DNA of 64,000 nucleotides, from positions 87,572 through 151,571 of the forward strand of contig NZ_BBJX01000013.1 in assembly GCF_000739995.1 (NCBI RefSeq), written 5' to 3'. The stretch comes from Comamonas granuli NBRC 101663. Lineage in GTDB: Bacteria; Pseudomonadota; Gammaproteobacteria; Burkholderiales; Burkholderiaceae_C. Below, one piece after another: positions 1 to 7,613 of the stretch (within the stretch, counting starts at the first letter, position 1; each line of letters begins with the position of its first letter). The notes below the pieces were generated by a model. That model had not been told where the DNA came from. It did not search any database and saw nothing but the letters and a program-made list of their open reading frames with translations. Position numbers and translations under genes: made by a program.

Positions 1-539
1 AGCTTGCCGCCAAAGCCATAGCCCACGGCCGCGCAGGCCACGGCCGCCATGAGCAGCAGGTCCGCCGGGTGCAGGGCCAGCCCCTCCTGGCCCGAGCGCA
101 GCAGCGCAAACGCCACCACCAGGGCGGAGCCCAGCAACGCACAGGTCCAGAACGCCGCGGAGGGGCGCTGGCGGTGCAGCAGGGCGCCCACCGCCGCCGT
201 GGTCAGCGGCAGCAGGCCCAGGATGACCGCGGCATGCACGGCGCCCACGTAGCGCATGGCCACCGAGGTGAGCAGCGGAAAGCCGAACACCACGCCCAGC
301 GCACTGACCGCCAGCGGCCCCCAGTCGGCGCGCGCGGGCAGCGGGGCGCGCTGCCACAGCAGCAGCAGGGCCGACAGGACGCCCGCCACCGCGGCGCGCC
401 CCGTGCCGATGAACAGGCCGGACAGCAGCGGTGCCTCGGGCGTGCCCACGGCCAGGCGCGTCATGGGCAGCGTGAGGGCGAAAATGGCCACGCCCAGCAG
501 GCCCAGGGCCAGGCCGCGCGTTTCGGCGCTGCGTGTCAT
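1..539 (-). CDS. EamA/DMT-family transporter, 3' part missing
   Basis: The minus-strand frame opens with ATG at 539 and runs off the left edge, giving about 179 residues. The protein is almost entirely hydrophobic, with successive membrane helices (around LALGLLGVAIFAL, VAGVLSALLLLW, LAVSALGVVFGFPLL, AVILGLLPLTTAAVGALL). This is the first EamA repeat and the start of the second of a drug/metabolite-transporter protein, normally about 290 residues with ten helices. Such inner-membrane proteins usually export amino acids or metabolites. Its ATG overlaps the stop of the LysE-type gene upstream (ATGA), so the two are probably cotranscribed and coupled. The substrate cannot be deduced. Confidence 0.85.
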   Translation of the reverse strand, partial: MTRSAETRGLALGLLGVAIFALTLPMTRLAVGTPEAPLLSGLFIGTGRAAVAGVLSALLLLWQRAPLPARADWGPLAVSALGVVFGFPLLTSVAMRYVGAVHAAVILGLLPLTTAAVGALLHRQRPSAAFWTCALLGSALVVAFALLRSGQEGLALHPADLLLMAAVACAAVGYGFGGK

Positions 540-1135
540 GCGACCGCCATCCAGGCTGCGGTGAGGGCCAGCACCAGGGCCATGCCGCGGTTGAACCACA
601 GCAGGCGCTGGCCCTGGGCGAGCCAGCGGCGCAGGATGGCGCCCGTGGCGGCGTAGGCCAGGTTGCTGCTGAAGGCGAACACCAGCATCACCGGCAGCAC
701 CACGGCCAGGCGCTGCAGCGCGTCGTCCCGCCCGGCAATCCAGCCGGCCACGATGGTCAGGGCCAGCAGCCAGGCCTTGATGTTGACGAACTGCAGCAGC
801 GTGCCCTGCCAGAAGCCCACGTCCAGGCGCGCGGCGTCGGCTTCGGCCAGGCGCGCGGTCTGGCTGAGCTTGTAGGCCAGCCACAGCAGGTAGGCGATGC
901 CCACGGCCTTGATCGCCCAGCGCAGCAGGGGCGCGGCCACCACCATGGCGCCTACGCCGCCGGCGCACAGCAGCAGGAGCGCCGACCAGCCCACGGGCAC
1001 GGCGCAAACGAAGCGCATGGCGTGCGCCAGGCCGCGGTTGGCGGCCAGCGCGGTCGAGAGCGTGGTGTTCGGGCCGGGCGTGAAGCTCATGGCCGTGGCC
1101 AGCAGCAGCAGGGCGGTGAATTCGGCGGGGGGCAT
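536..1135 (-). CDS. LysE/RhtB-family amino-acid exporter
   Basis: This 199-residue membrane protein starts MPPAEFTALLLL and carries the family hallmark FTPGPNT at about residues 18-24, followed by five or six hydrophobic helices. Length and motif match the LysE/RhtB translocators, which export basic amino acids, homoserine, threonine or similar compounds across the inner membrane. The start at 1135 was chosen because the frame upstream is not hydrophobic and runs into the regulator's intergenic region. It overlaps the downstream EamA gene by ATGA and is divergent from a MocR regulator, the usual arrangement for a locally controlled exporter. The substrate is unknown. Confidence 0.9.
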   Translation of the reverse strand: MPPAEFTALLLLATAMSFTPGPNTTLSTALAANRGLAHAMRFVCAVPVGWSALLLLCAGGVGAMVVAAPLLRWAIKAVGIAYLLWLAYKLSQTARLAEADAARLDVGFWQGTLLQFVNIKAWLLALTIVAGWIAGRDDALQRLAVVLPVMLVFAFSSNLAYAATGAILRRWLAQGQRLLWFNRGMALVLALTAAWMAVA

Positions 1136-1162
1136 GGTGTCCAGCAGAAGAAGAATGCATGC

Positions 1163-1227
1163 ACTGTAGGGGTAAATTCCGCTACAGTCCCAGTACAGTT
1201 TCCCCGACAAACCGCCGAACTGTGCTG
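1163..1227. promoter_or_regulatory. Divergent operator region with ACTGTA/TACAGT repeats
   Basis: Between the exporter start (1135) and the MocR-type start lies ACTGTAG (1163-1169), then CTACAGT (1182-1188), which is its exact reverse complement 12 bases away, then TACAGT (1194-1199), and a further AACTGTG (1219-1225). Evenly spaced repeats in a regulator/transporter intergenic region are what MocR-family proteins bind, usually for autoregulation and control of the divergent gene. That this particular regulator binds here is inferred from position and symmetry only. Confidence 0.6.
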
Positions 1228-1231
1228 GTGC

Positions 1232-2716
1232 ATGGAACGGTACAGCCCGCCCATGCTCATCCGCACGCCGCACCGCACCCTGACTGACCAACTGGCCGAG
1301 CGCTTTGCCGAGCGCATCCGCTCGCGCCTGCTGCCTGCGGGCTCGCGCCTGCCCTCGGTGCGCGACTGCGCGCGCCAGCAGGGCGTGAGCCCGCACACCG
1401 TGGTGGCCGCCTACGACCAGTTGCTCGCGCAAGGCCTGGTGGAGGCGCGGCGCCAGCGCGGGTTTTACGTGCGCGATTTGGCACAAAATAGCCTTCCAGG
1501 CCAATACCAGCAAGCGCTAGCAGCTCCTAAAACAATAGTCAGCGAGGAGGGCGCTGCGGCGCCCCTGCCCTTGCCGCGCGGCGCGCACACCCATGCGACG
1601 GCGCTGATCCGCGGCATGTTCCACCAGGGCTCGGGCAAGCCCCAGCCCGGTGCCGGGGTGCTGCCCCAGCAGTGGCTGGAGGAGGCGCGCTTCATGCCCG
1701 CGGCGCTGCGCAAGATCACGGCGGGCCGCGCGCTGGCCTCGGGCGCGCTGAACTATGGCGAGCCCATGGGCGACGCCGGCCTGCGCCAGGTGCTCGCGCG
1801 CCGCCTGGCCGACCTGAACGTGCCGGCGCGGCCCGCGCAGATCATGACCACCGTGGGCGCCACGCAGGCGCTGGACATCGTGAGCCGCACGCTGCTCAAG
1901 GCGGGCGACCCGGTGATGGTCGAGGAGCCCGGCTGGTCGGTGGAGTTTGCGCGGCTCGACGCCCTGGGCATGCGCGTGCTGCCCGTGCCGCGCCGCGCCG
2001 ACGGCCCCGACCTGGAGGTCATGGCGCGCTACTGCGCGGTGCATGCGCCGCGGCTGTACGTGAGCGTGAGCGTGCTGCACAACCCCACGGGCCATTGCCT
2101 CACGCCGGGCCATGCGCACCAGGTGCTTCAACTGGCCGGGCAGTACGGCTTTCACATCGTCGAGGACGACACCTACAGCCACATCGCGCCTGCGCATGCC
2201 ACGCGCCTGAGCGCGCTCGACGGCCTGCGGCGCACCATCTACGTGGGCGGCTTTGCCAAGATCCTGGCGCCGAGCTGGCGCGTGGGCTACCTGGCCGCGC
2301 CCGCGGAGCTGTGCGAGCGGCTGCTCGATACCAAGCTGCTGTCCACGCTGACCACGCCCTCGGTGCTGGAGCAGGCCATGGCGCTGTGCATAGACCAGGG
2401 CCAGTTGCGCCGCCATGCCGAGCGCATGCGCCTGCGCCTGGCCCAGGCGCGCGCGCGCAGCGTGCAACTGGCGCTGGAGGCCGGCTGCCGCTTTGCGGCC
2501 GAGCCCGCGGGCCTGTTCGGCTGGGTGGATACCGGGGTGGACACCGATGTGCTGGCCCAGCGCATGCTCGATGAAGGCTACCTGCTCGCGCCGGGGGCGC
2601 TGTTCCATGCGGAGCGCAAACCCAGCACGCTCATGCGCATCAACTTCGCCACCACGCAGGAGGCGGCGTTCTGGCAGGTTTTCCAGTGTGTGCGGGCGGA
2701 GCTGCAGAGGCGTTGA
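1232..2716 (+). CDS. MocR/PdxR-type regulator (GntR wHTH fused to aminotransferase fold)
   Basis: The 494-residue protein has an N-terminal GntR winged helix (about residues 15-80, with LPSVRDCARQQGVSPHTVV as the recognition region). A linker follows, then a fold-type I aminotransferase domain with the PLP lysine at residue 343 in GGFAKILAPSWRVGYL and the upstream NPTG motif. Members bind PLP or its adducts and switch transcription of neighbouring genes rather than catalysing in bulk. The frame stays open far upstream, but residues before 1232 are low-complexity and antisense to the exporter. ATG at 1253 is an equally possible start. The linker (about residues 84-103) is encoded by a copy of the palindromic repeat described at 1483-1538. 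It probably controls the divergent exporter pair. Confidence 0.88.
   Translation: MERYSPPMLIRTPHRTLTDQLAERFAERIRSRLLPAGSRLPSVRDCARQQGVSPHTVVAAYDQLLAQGLVEARRQRGFYVRDLAQNSLPGQYQQALAAPKTIVSEEGAAAPLPLPRGAHTHATALIRGMFHQGSGKPQPGAGVLPQQWLEEARFMPAALRKITAGRALASGALNYGEPMGDAGLRQVLARRLADLNVPARPAQIMTTVGATQALDIVSRTLLKAGDPVMVEEPGWSVEFARLDALGMRVLPVPRRADGPDLEVMARYCAVHAPRLYVSVSVLHNPTGHCLTPGHAHQVLQLAGQYGFHIVEDDTYSHIAPAHATRLSALDGLRRTIYVGGFAKILAPSWRVGYLAAPAELCERLLDTKLLSTLTTPSVLEQAMALCIDQGQLRRHAERMRLRLAQARARSVQLALEAGCRFAAEPAGLFGWVDTGVDTDVLAQRMLDEGYLLAPGALFHAERKPSTLMRINFATTQEAAFWQVFQCVRAELQRR
1483..1538. repeat. Comamonadaceae-type short repeat, copy 1 (inside a CDS)
   Basis: The stretch contains AAAATAGC, a TTCCAG segment, CAAGCGCTAGCAGCT and a closing AATAG. 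These are the same ordered elements as the intergenic copies at 11836, 32427, 41800, 53461 and 62111, although the left arm is degenerate. It lies in frame inside the MocR-type gene and encodes the linker between the DNA-binding and aminotransferase domains. Confidence 0.6.
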
Positions 2717-2730
2717 TGTGCCAAAAGGCA

Positions 2731-4200
2731 TCAATGGTCGGTGCGCTGGCCGTTGCTGAAGATCGCTTTCACGCGACCATCATTCCAGTACAGGATGCCA
2801 TTGAGTCGTTGATCATTGGCCCATTCGCCAACGTAGTAGTCATCGGTTTTGGGGTACCAATATGTGCCTTGGCCAGTTTTTTTGTTGTCAACGAATTCAC
2901 CTTGGTATCGACTGCCATTAGGCCACCAGTAGGATCCTTTCGTTCTGTCGCCGTTGCGGTACTCGCCTTCATACCGATCGCCGTTGGCCCACCAAAATTT
3001 CCCCACACCTTCAGGGATGCCGCGTCGATATCCACCTTCGTACCGGTTCCCGTTGAACCACCACGATGTCCCCGTGCCTTCCCGCTTGCCGAACATCATC
3101 GGCCCGTCGTATTGATAGAGCACGCGGTCATTGGTGCCTAGATGTTGGAGGGTGCCGGTGCCCGTGGCGTAATCATCTTGGCACTCCCCCGTCCAGCGAA
3201 TGTCCAGCGTGCCCTCGGTCATGGATTGATAGAGAAGACAACTGTCCTTGGCGCGCGCCCATATCAACTCCCTCTCTCGTGCATTGCGAATTTTTGCCAG
3301 CCGCTCAGCCTCGTCCGACTGGGCTTTTTGCGCTATGGCGCGGGTGCGCTCCTCTATCGCGCGTGCGCGTAGTTGGGGGGCGGCTTGGGCTACCGCCTGC
3401 GCCACATCCCTAAGTGCACCCTTAGAGTTCTTGCGCAGATAGGCGAGTGCAGCGTCTTCAGCCTGATCAGAGTCCGGCGCCATGGTCGCAAGCTGCGCAT
3501 GTTCGGCGGGAGTGAAAACCGCCAGGGGCTCGTACTCGGCCAGGATGCGTGTATAAGCGCCTGGTTCGGATGTGCCAAAGTGGGTAAGTTCAGTCAGCGC
3601 CTCCCGCCTGAGCGCAGTACGCGCTGCCTGCAGGTGCTTGGGTTGGGTACTGCCCTGGATGACCATCTTGTAGATGTGCGCTGCCGCAAATGGGTTGCCA
3701 TCCTTGTAGTGCGCCTGGGCCTGCAGCAGCAGTGGTGCTGCATCCTTGATGGCGAGCGGGGGTAGTACGGGTGGGGAGATCACGCGGTTGACACGCCGTT
3801 GCAGCACAGCTCGCTCGGCCTGGGCGCGCTGCTGGGCTTGTGCACGCTGTTGTTCTGCGCGTTGCTGTGCCTCGGCACGTTCCTGCTGGGCGCGGCGTGC
3901 GGCTTCCTCACGCTGGCGCTGGGCCTGCTCTCGCTGATAGCACGCGTCGTATTGCGTCGAGCAGCGCTGGGCGCAAGCTTGGGCCTGCTGCAGTTGGCGC
4001 TGGCCTTGCTGGTAGGCGGCGTTGTTGCTGCTCAGCGCGCCAGCCATGCCGACAATGAAGCCTGAAGTCAGATAGCTGTCGCAACTGGAGTTGCAGCTTT
4101 CCATGGCGTCGCTGCAGTTGGCCAGGGCAGGCTGTGCGGCCAGCAGCGCCGCGTACAGTGCCAGGGCGATGTCGCGAAGGAGCGTGGTGGTACGGTGCAT
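2731..4200 (-). CDS. Exported MORN-repeat protein
   Basis: The 489-residue product begins with a signal peptide (basic MHRTTTLLRD, hydrophobic ALYAALLAAQPALA). Next comes a short cysteine-rich stretch (NCSDAMESCNSSC), then a Q/R/A/E-rich coiled coil at about residues 80-145. The last 120 residues hold at least five MORN repeats of about 20-23 residues (for example RYEGGYRRGIPEGVGKFWW and RYEGEYRNGD). MORN repeats bind lipids or proteins, and bacterial exported versions are poorly characterised. Start 4200 was picked because it gives the signal peptide; the frame extends upstream into the preceding gene. It follows another exported protein by 7 bases, so they probably form an operon. G+C is visibly lower than in the flanking flagellar genes. 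Confidence 0.75.
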   Translation of the reverse strand: MHRTTTLLRDIALALYAALLAAQPALANCSDAMESCNSSCDSYLTSGFIVGMAGALSSNNAAYQQGQRQLQQAQACAQRCSTQYDACYQREQAQRQREEAARRAQQERAEAQQRAEQQRAQAQQRAQAERAVLQRRVNRVISPPVLPPLAIKDAAPLLLQAQAHYKDGNPFAAAHIYKMVIQGSTQPKHLQAARTALRREALTELTHFGTSEPGAYTRILAEYEPLAVFTPAEHAQLATMAPDSDQAEDAALAYLRKNSKGALRDVAQAVAQAAPQLRARAIEERTRAIAQKAQSDEAERLAKIRNARERELIWARAKDSCLLYQSMTEGTLDIRWTGECQDDYATGTGTLQHLGTNDRVLYQYDGPMMFGKREGTGTSWWFNGNRYEGGYRRGIPEGVGKFWWANGDRYEGEYRNGDRTKGSYWWPNGSRYQGEFVDNKKTGQGTYWYPKTDDYYVGEWANDQRLNGILYWNDGRVKAIFSNGQRTDH

Positions 4201-4207
4201 CGCGCGC

Positions 4208-4939
4208 TCAATCCTGTTCGTAGATTTGAGGGGAGAGCGTGCTGTTTTCCAGCTTGCTGGCCGCATGCTCTTGCACGTTGACAAAGGAAGAAGCTAATCC
4301 AATGCTGACCCAGCGACGGTTGCGGCAGGTGTAGTAATACTTGCCGTAGGCCACATAAGAGCCGTCTGCATAGGCGTTCAGGCCCCCGCCGTCAGGGCGT
4401 ACCAAAGGCTTTGTGAAATAGACACAGGGCTCGCCCGTATGGTCGTTTTGTGGGTTTTTGGGAATGAAGGGCGTGCCGGTAGCGGCCAACTTGCGAAAGA
4501 GCTGATTGCCGTCGGGGTCGTCCTCGGTGTTGTACAGGCTGGGGTCTATGCCGCTTCCGCCGCCAGCAGGCTGGGCGGTATTCCGTGACCCCGCTCCCGT
4601 CCCTGAGGGCGATGTGCCGATAGGTGGGGATGCCTTGGGTTGCGAGCCCGCTTTTGCGATGCACGCTTCAACGGCAGCTTTCACGCCCTTGGCGACTATT
4701 TTTGTTGCATCGCAGTCATATCTGTTGACATATTGAGAGCAATCGGCCGGTAGCTGTCTTAATGCTTCGTTCATCCTCGCAAGAAGTGCTTGTGCGGAAC
4801 CTGCCGCCCGAATATCCCCAGCAAGGTCATAGGGACTACCCGCGATCATCACGTTGGCAGGACAGTCTTCGGCTGTGACCTGCGCCATAGCGGCTGGGGT
4901 CAGAGTGAGCATGAGGCAAGCGAAATATTCACCTTTCAC
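4208..4939 (-). CDS. Exported protein of unknown function
   Basis: The 243-residue frame starts with GTG at 4939, preceded by a good GGAG ribosome-binding site about nine bases away. A signal peptide (MKGEYFACLMLTLTPAAMAQ) suggests export to the periplasm or beyond. The mature part has paired cysteines (EDCPAN, ADCSQY, YDCDAT, EACIAK), a proline/glycine/serine-rich linker near residues 100-135, and a C-terminal domain with YYYTCRNRRWV. I recognise no family. It is the first gene of a two-gene unit with the MORN-repeat protein, and a sigma-70-like promoter lies upstream (5008-5036). Confidence 0.65.
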   Translation of the reverse strand: MKGEYFACLMLTLTPAAMAQVTAEDCPANVMIAGSPYDLAGDIRAAGSAQALLARMNEALRQLPADCSQYVNRYDCDATKIVAKGVKAAVEACIAKAGSQPKASPPIGTSPSGTGAGSRNTAQPAGGGSGIDPSLYNTEDDPDGNQLFRKLAATGTPFIPKNPQNDHTGEPCVYFTKPLVRPDGGGLNAYADGSYVAYGKYYYTCRNRRWVSIGLASSFVNVQEHAASKLENSTLSPQIYEQD

Positions 4940-5007
4940 AACGACTGTCTCCTTTTCGCACAGAAAAACGCCTGTGTTCGCGTACTTCTATCGAAGCGCA
5001 CACAGCG

Positions 5008-5053
5008 ATTGAATCCAAGCGCTTTTTTTACGTCAATACCGCAAGTGCGGTAT
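5008..5053 (-). promoter_or_regulatory. Sigma-70-like promoter with palindrome over the -35 region
   Basis: Reading the minus strand, TTGACG (5036-5031) and TTCAAT (5013-5008) are separated by 17 bases, a near-consensus housekeeping promoter about 70 bases before the GTG at 4939. An 18-base palindrome, ATACCGCA-AG-TGCGGTAT (5036-5053), abuts and overlaps the -35 element by one base, where an operator would sit. Further downstream, CTGTGT and ACACAG form a looser inverted repeat. This probably drives the two exported proteins. Confidence 0.5.
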
Positions 5054-5136
5054 GGCCCGAAATTGGGGATAGTAGTATTTTGGAGAAGCGAACAACCAGC
5101 GTTTGCTGGCAAGCGCCGGGGGATAAATATGACACC

Positions 5137-6369
5137 TTATCGCCGCACCACTTCGGTGCCGGCGAGCATGCGCAGCAGAATGCGGTTGACGTTCTCCGGC
5201 TCCAGCTCGTGGTCCTCGCAGAGCTGGCGGATGGCGCCCACGTCGTCGGTCTCCAGGGCGCGTGCGAGCTGCAGGCTGGGGGCGTAGGCGCCGGTGCCCA
5301 GCACGCAGGCGTTGAACACGCGCTCGGACAGCGGGATGCGCTGCAGGATGGTGCCCAGGGGCTCGCCCAGCAGCTCGTCGAGCTGCGAGAACAGCCCGCA
5401 CAGGTACACCTCGCGGCGCAGTTCGTGCTGCGCACCGGGCTCGATCAGGTGCTCGGTCAGGCGGGCGCGCAGCACCATGGATTCGCGCACCGGGCGCAGG
5501 TCGGGTTCGGTGCTGGCGTGCGGCAACTGGTCGGACAGCCACCGGCGGATGGAGCCGTAGCCCATCATGACCAGGCCGCGGCGCAGCGAGTCTATGCCCG
5601 TGCGCAGGCCCAGCGCGGCCGAGTTGGTATAGACCATGAAGCGGTAGGCCAGCAGCGGGTCTTCGCCCAGGATGTCCTCGAACACGTCCAGCGACTGCTC
5701 CGCGTCGATGGCCTTGAGCAGCTTGAGGATGGTGGCGTGCGCCGGCTGCATGGGCTGGTGGCGCAGGCTGTAGAGCACGTCTTCCTGCGGCCAGCCGGCC
5801 AGGGCGAGCGCGTGGTGCGTGTCCAGGCAATGCGCCATGAGCGCGCGGCTGGCAATGCCCTCGTACATCTGGCCGTCGATCACCGGGCTGGCGCCGCGCC
5901 CGGGCGGGTGCGGCTGGCCGGGGCGTGGCGGGGGCGCGGCCTGCAGTGCGGCCATGGCGTCCTCGGCCTGCAGCGCCAGCAGGCTGTTGTCGAAACAGCG
6001 TGCCACCTCGGCCTCGGGCAGGCGCGCCAGCGGGCCGCGCCACACGAGGCGCAGCCCGCGCTGGTGGGCGGCCTGCACCTGGGCGAACAGCGCGGAGTCG
6101 TCCAGCCAGGCGCCGGGCACCACGATCCAGGGGGTACCGCGCGGCGCGTGCTGCAGCAGGTCGCTGAGCAATTGGCGCGACAGCGGCGAGATCAGCAGCG
6201 GCGGCGAACTGGCCGACCACATCTCCTGCAGCGTGCGCAGCAGGTGCGGGGCGTCGACGGGCACGGCCGTGGAATCGCGCACGTACAACTGCACGCCCAC
6301 CAGCGAGCGTGCCGGCCCCCACAGCGGGCGGTAGCCCAGGACCAGACTGCCGAGTACGGATTGCACCAT
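5137..6369 (-). CDS. HDOD-domain signalling protein with degenerate EAL-like N-terminus
   Basis: This 410-residue cytoplasmic protein has a YuxH-like organisation. Residues 1-145 resemble the shell of an EAL phosphodiesterase domain, but I see no E-x-L signature or metal ligands. Residues about 190-390 form an HDOD domain (ILKLLKAIDAEQSLDVFEDI, MVYTNSAALGL, LVMMGYGSIRRWLSDQL, VYLCGLFSQLDELL). HDOD proteins act in motility and c-di-GMP or stress signalling through protein contacts. The stop of flgL and this ATG share a base (TGATG), so it is translationally coupled as the last gene of the flg operon. That points to a flagellar role, not proven. Confidence 0.8.
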   Translation of the reverse strand: MVQSVLGSLVLGYRPLWGPARSLVGVQLYVRDSTAVPVDAPHLLRTLQEMWSASSPPLLISPLSRQLLSDLLQHAPRGTPWIVVPGAWLDDSALFAQVQAAHQRGLRLVWRGPLARLPEAEVARCFDNSLLALQAEDAMAALQAAPPPRPGQPHPPGRGASPVIDGQMYEGIASRALMAHCLDTHHALALAGWPQEDVLYSLRHQPMQPAHATILKLLKAIDAEQSLDVFEDILGEDPLLAYRFMVYTNSAALGLRTGIDSLRRGLVMMGYGSIRRWLSDQLPHASTEPDLRPVRESMVLRARLTEHLIEPGAQHELRREVYLCGLFSQLDELLGEPLGTILQRIPLSERVFNACVLGTGAYAPSLQLARALETDDVGAIRQLCEDHELEPENVNRILLRMLAGTEVVRR

Positions 6370-7592
6370 CAGGAAATGAAGTTGAAGAGCGAGAGTTTCT
6401 GCGTCATGGAGTAGGACTTGAGCGCCGCCTCGTAGCCGACCTGCTGGTTCTGGAAGTCCGACACCCCCTTGATCATATCGAGGTCCTCGGCGCGCGAGCG
6501 GTCGTCCTCGAGCTGCACGCCGCGGGTGTCGAGCTCGCCTTCGATGCGGTCGGCGCGGTTGAGCAGGTCGCCTGCCAGGCCGCGCGAGGTCTGCAGCCGG
6601 TTCATGGCGGCGTCGATCTCGGCCAGCCCGCGGGTGATGCCGTGCGTCAGGCTGCCGTAGTCGGTGCTGCCGTCGGGCTTGCCGGCGTTGCGGATCGTGC
6701 TGATGGTGTCTTCCAGCACCTGGAAGACGTTGGAGTTCTGGCTCGGCCCGAGGTCGAAGCGGTCGTTGTCGGCCGGCACGCCGGAGACCTTGAGCGAGAG
6801 GCCGTCGAAGGCGATGGTCGTGGGCGGCGTGTAGGGCTGGCCCGCGAGCACGGTGGAGACGGCGTCGTTGTCGATCACGTCGTAGGTCGTTACGCCGCCC
6901 ACCACGGAGAACTGGATGCTGTAGTGGTGGCCCGTGAGGGCCGAGGGGTCGGTCACCTGGCCCACGTCGGTCCAGGCCTTGCCGGTGTTGCCCGCGCCCA
7001 GGGAGACATCGAACACGCCGTTGCCCGTGGGCACGCTCATCCAGGCGGCGTCGCCGTCGAGCACCTTGGCGATTTCGATATTGCCGCTGGCATGCTGGCC
7101 TGGCAGGCCGGAGAAGTTGAAGGCCGCGGGCACGCCGCCAAAGGGCGCCTGCGCGCTGCCCAGTCCCTGGAACAGCGGCAGACCATTGGCGTCCTTGCGG
7201 TTGGCGTAACCCATGATCTGCTCGCGCAGGCTCAGGAGCTGCTGCAGGATGGCGTCGCGTTCGGTCTGCGTGTGCGTGCCGTTGCCGGCGCTCACCGCCA
7301 GCTCGCGAAAGGCCTGCATGGCCTCGCCCGCCTCGCCCAGCGTGGATTCGGCCAGGGCCATGGTGTTGCGCTGCATGCCCAGGGCGCGCAGGTCGGCCTC
7401 GTTGCGCTGCAGGCGCGTGAGCGCGCGCTCGGCCTGCGCGGCGGCCACGGGGTCGTCGCTGGCGCGCACCACGCGCTTGCCCGAGGTGAGGTTCTCCTGC
7501 AGGTTGGACAAGGCCGTCTGGCGCTGGCTGATGTTGCGCAGCGCGCTGTCGTACTGGGCGGCCGTGCTCAGCCGGTACAGAGAGTTGCTCAT
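6369..7592 (-). CDS. flgL: Flagellar hook-filament junction protein FlgL (HAP3)
   Basis: At 407 residues it has the flagellin-like helical N-terminus (YRLSTAAQYDSALRNISQRQ) and the C-terminal helix (QNQQVGYEAALKSYSMTQKL) typical of FlgL, which joins the hook-FlgK junction to the filament. It is exported by the flagellar type III system and has no signal peptide. The middle is a beta-rich variable domain. A strong AAGGAG precedes the ATG, 21 bases after flgK. The length is somewhat above the E. coli protein, as is common in betaproteobacteria. Confidence 0.95.
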   Translation of the reverse strand: MSNSLYRLSTAAQYDSALRNISQRQTALSNLQENLTSGKRVVRASDDPVAAAQAERALTRLQRNEADLRALGMQRNTMALAESTLGEAGEAMQAFRELAVSAGNGTHTQTERDAILQQLLSLREQIMGYANRKDANGLPLFQGLGSAQAPFGGVPAAFNFSGLPGQHASGNIEIAKVLDGDAAWMSVPTGNGVFDVSLGAGNTGKAWTDVGQVTDPSALTGHHYSIQFSVVGGVTTYDVIDNDAVSTVLAGQPYTPPTTIAFDGLSLKVSGVPADNDRFDLGPSQNSNVFQVLEDTISTIRNAGKPDGSTDYGSLTHGITRGLAEIDAAMNRLQTSRGLAGDLLNRADRIEGELDTRGVQLEDDRSRAEDLDMIKGVSDFQNQQVGYEAALKSYSMTQKLSLFNFIS

Positions 7593-7613
7593 GGCAGGCT
7601 CCTTTCAGGGCGG

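Noticed and set aside
533..1231. 233-residue upstream extension of the MocR-type frame
   Set aside because: It is antisense to the LysE-type gene, low-complexity (H/Q/G/R) and unlike GntR N-termini; it is an open frame caused by high G+C.
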